Source: Oscillospiraceae bacterium
Lineage (GTDB): Bacteria; Bacillota; Clostridia; Oscillospirales; Oscillospiraceae
Length of the DNA: 6,354 bases
Direction: 5' to 3'
Assembly: GCA_009786775.1 (NCBI GenBank)
Contig: WQRL01000109.1
Coordinates: 1-6,354, forward strand
How positions within the stretch are numbered: position 1 is the first letter of the stretch; each line of letters starts with the position of its first letter. Position numbers and translations under genes: made by a program. The notes beneath the pieces are model-generated. The model was given only the letters and a program-made list of their open reading frames with translations. It was not told where the DNA came from and did not search any database. This document shows positions 5,129 to 6,354 of the stretch, in pieces.

Positions 5129-6354
5129 CTACTCGCCCATTAGTCCTTCGCGGAATAGGCGGGAATCCATTGTTTTCAGGCTGTCGCTGATGAGGGGGGC
5201 AAACTCCATTTTGTCCAAAATATCTTTTTGCAAATCTACACCCGGAGCAATCTCCACAAGCATCAGGCCGCCCGGAGTGAGCTTGAAAACGGCGCGCTCA
5301 GAAATATACATGATTTCCTGGCCGCTCTTGACAGCGTACTCACCCGAGAAGGTTATCTGCTGGACTTTTTTTACATACTTCATCTCACTGCCGTCATTTA
5401 TAATCTTCAGGCCCTCACCTGTGATTTCAATTTCGGGCTTAGGTTTGCCGGCTGTGAAGTTGCCCATGAAATAGACCTTTTTGGTGTTTTGAGAAATATC
5501 AATGAAGCCGCCTGCACCGATGCAGCGCCCTGCAAACTTTGAAACATTGACATTGCCCTTTTCGTCAATTTCGGCAGCGCCGAGAAACGCCACATCCAGC
5601 AGCCCGCCGTCATACATGTCCAGGGTGTCTGTCTGGGTGAAAATGGCATCGGGGTTTGCAACCCCGGGGAAGGAGAGCCCTTCTTGAACCTGGCCGCCCA
5701 TGGGGCCGGACTCAACGGAGGCTGTCATGCCGTGACCTAAGCCTTCTTCGTGGGCTACGCTGCCGATTCCTGAAGGCATTCCGCTGCCGAAGTTTATTAT
5801 GAGGTTAGGCTTTAGCTCAAGGGCTGCGCGGCGTGCTATAACTTTGCGCAGGCTAAGAGGGAGCTTCTTTGTCGCGCTGCCGGCGAGCTTAACTTGGCCG
5901 GAAAGCTCAGGGCGGTGCTTGGAAGTTGCGTAGCATTGGCGGTGATTGTCGGGATTTTCTGCCTTCACTATGTAATCGACGAATTTCTCGTGAAGCCTTA
6001 TTTCTTTAGTGGGCAAAGTGCCACGCCTTACAATGTCTTGAACCTGAACTATTACGGTACCGCCGCTGTTGCGGGTGGCGACGACAATTTCGAGCTCTGT
6101 GCCGTGAAGGCCCTCATTAACCATCGAAATATTGCCGTCCTCATCGGCGTATGTGCCGCGGACAAAGCATACGTTTGGCTTAAAGCCGTTATAATACAGA
6201 TACTCTTCCCCGTCAATTTCCATCAGGCGGACGACAGAGCCCTGCTGGCGGGCTTTTTCGTTGACGGCGCAACCTTCGTTGCGGGGGTCGCAGAAGGTGC
6301 CGAGGCCTACTTTGGTTATCAGCCCTGGGCGGCCACCGGCAATTGCCCTAAACA
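5129..6354 (-). CDS. Acyl-CoA:acetate/3-ketoacid CoA-transferase (class I, fused subunits), N-terminus outside window
   Basis: The reading frame stays open from the stop at 5129 to the window edge, giving ~407 visible residues of a family usually ~520 long, so about 100 N-terminal residues are missing. An ATG at 6223 is internal: the 43 codons before it contain family sequence, including AGGRPGLITKVGLGTF (visible residues 5-20). This is the YdiF/propionate CoA-transferase type, with alpha- and beta-like domains in one chain; the beta-like domain starts near visible residue 170. The catalytic glutamate is Glu214 in ESGPMGG (214-220; codon 5713-5711), which forms the glutamyl-CoA thioester in this family, and GAGGF lies at 279-283. 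It moves CoA between short-chain acyl-CoAs and acetate or keto acids; the acyl substrate (propionate, butyrate, acetoacetate, lactate) cannot be read from the sequence. A 269-bp spacer with its own promoter separates it from the one-carbon operon. Confidence 0.92.
   Translation of the reverse strand, partial: FRAIAGGRPGLITKVGLGTFCDPRNEGCAVNEKARQQGSVVRLMEIDGEEYLYYNGFKPNVCFVRGTYADEDGNISMVNEGLHGTELEIVVATRNSGGTVIVQVQDIVRRGTLPTKEIRLHEKFVDYIVKAENPDNHRQCYATSKHRPELSGQVKLAGSATKKLPLSLRKVIARRAALELKPNLIINFGSGMPSGIGSVAHEEGLGHGMTASVESGPMGGQVQEGLSFPGVANPDAIFTQTDTLDMYDGGLLDVAFLGAAEIDEKGNVNVSKFAGRCIGAGGFIDISQNTKKVYFMGNFTAGKPKPEIEITGEGLKIINDGSEMKYVKKVQQITFSGEYAVKSGQEIMYISERAVFKLTPGGLMLVEIAPGVDLQKDILDKMEFAPLISDSLKTMDSRLFREGLMGE

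Noticed and set aside
201..5687. Many plus-strand open frames of 60-160 codons opposite the genes
   Set aside because: They are antisense shadows of conserved minus-strand genes, with low-complexity Ser/Arg-rich translations and no recognisable family.
5129..6223. CoA-transferase gene starting at the ATG at 6223
   Set aside because: The frame is open to the window edge and the codons upstream encode clear family sequence (AGGRPGLITKVGLGTF), so that ATG is internal and the gene is partial.
1..6354. Mobile element, CRISPR array, toxin-antitoxin or phage defence system
   Set aside because: No transposase, terminal repeats, spaced direct-repeat array or defence-type gene pair is present; every long frame on the coding strand belongs to a known metabolic family.

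Overview
The window reads as the chromosome of a strictly anaerobic bacterium, most likely a clostridial-type Firmicute. The reasons are the gene content (tetrahydrofolate one-carbon metabolism joined to a corrinoid methyl-transfer pair), AGGAG ribosome binding sites before every gene whose start is visible, AT-rich spacers around coding regions of medium GC, and a sigma-A-like promoter. The taxonomic call is inference. All supported genes lie on the minus strand, so transcription runs from high to low coordinates.

Layout in the direction of transcription. (1) 6354-5129: the C-terminal ~407 residues of a class I acyl-CoA:acetate/3-ketoacid CoA-transferase, whose N-terminus lies beyond the window edge. 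(2) 5128-4860: the only sizeable spacer (269 bp). It holds a perfect 11-bp GC-rich hairpin just after the CoA-transferase stop, a 9-bp inverted repeat enclosing it, a 12-bp palindrome, and a good sigma-A-type promoter (TTTACA, 17 bp, TGTTAAAAT) facing the next gene. (3) 4859-44: a compact five-gene operon, in order fhs (formate-tetrahydrofolate ligase), fchA (methenyl-THF cyclohydrolase of the cyclodeaminase family), folD (methylene-THF dehydrogenase), a methyl-THF:corrinoid methyltransferase and a small B12-binding corrinoid protein. Gaps are 21, 13, 16 and 80 bp. At two junctions the upstream stop codon is embedded in the Shine-Dalgarno sequence of the next gene.

Together the operon encodes formate <-> formyl-THF <-> methenyl-THF <-> methylene-THF, plus a separate exchange of methyl groups between methyl-THF and a corrinoid protein. 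The step joining the two halves, methylene-THF reductase, is not in the window. The corrinoid protein is a single-subunit MtaC/MtvC-type carrier, not the two-subunit AcsCD protein of the acetyl-CoA pathway. This suggests that the methyl end of the operon serves a methylotrophic or demethylating input, or a methyl shuttle; the primary methyltransferase is not visible.

The most informative detail is in FolD: both residues needed for cyclohydrolase activity (the Lys and Gln of the classical enzyme) are replaced by Ala52 and Phe96. FolD is therefore predicted to be a dehydrogenase only, which explains why a dedicated cyclohydrolase (FchA) sits directly upstream. I see no mobile element, CRISPR array, tRNA, rRNA, frameshift or convincing wholly new system. 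The region is a well-ordered metabolic operon with some unusual features.
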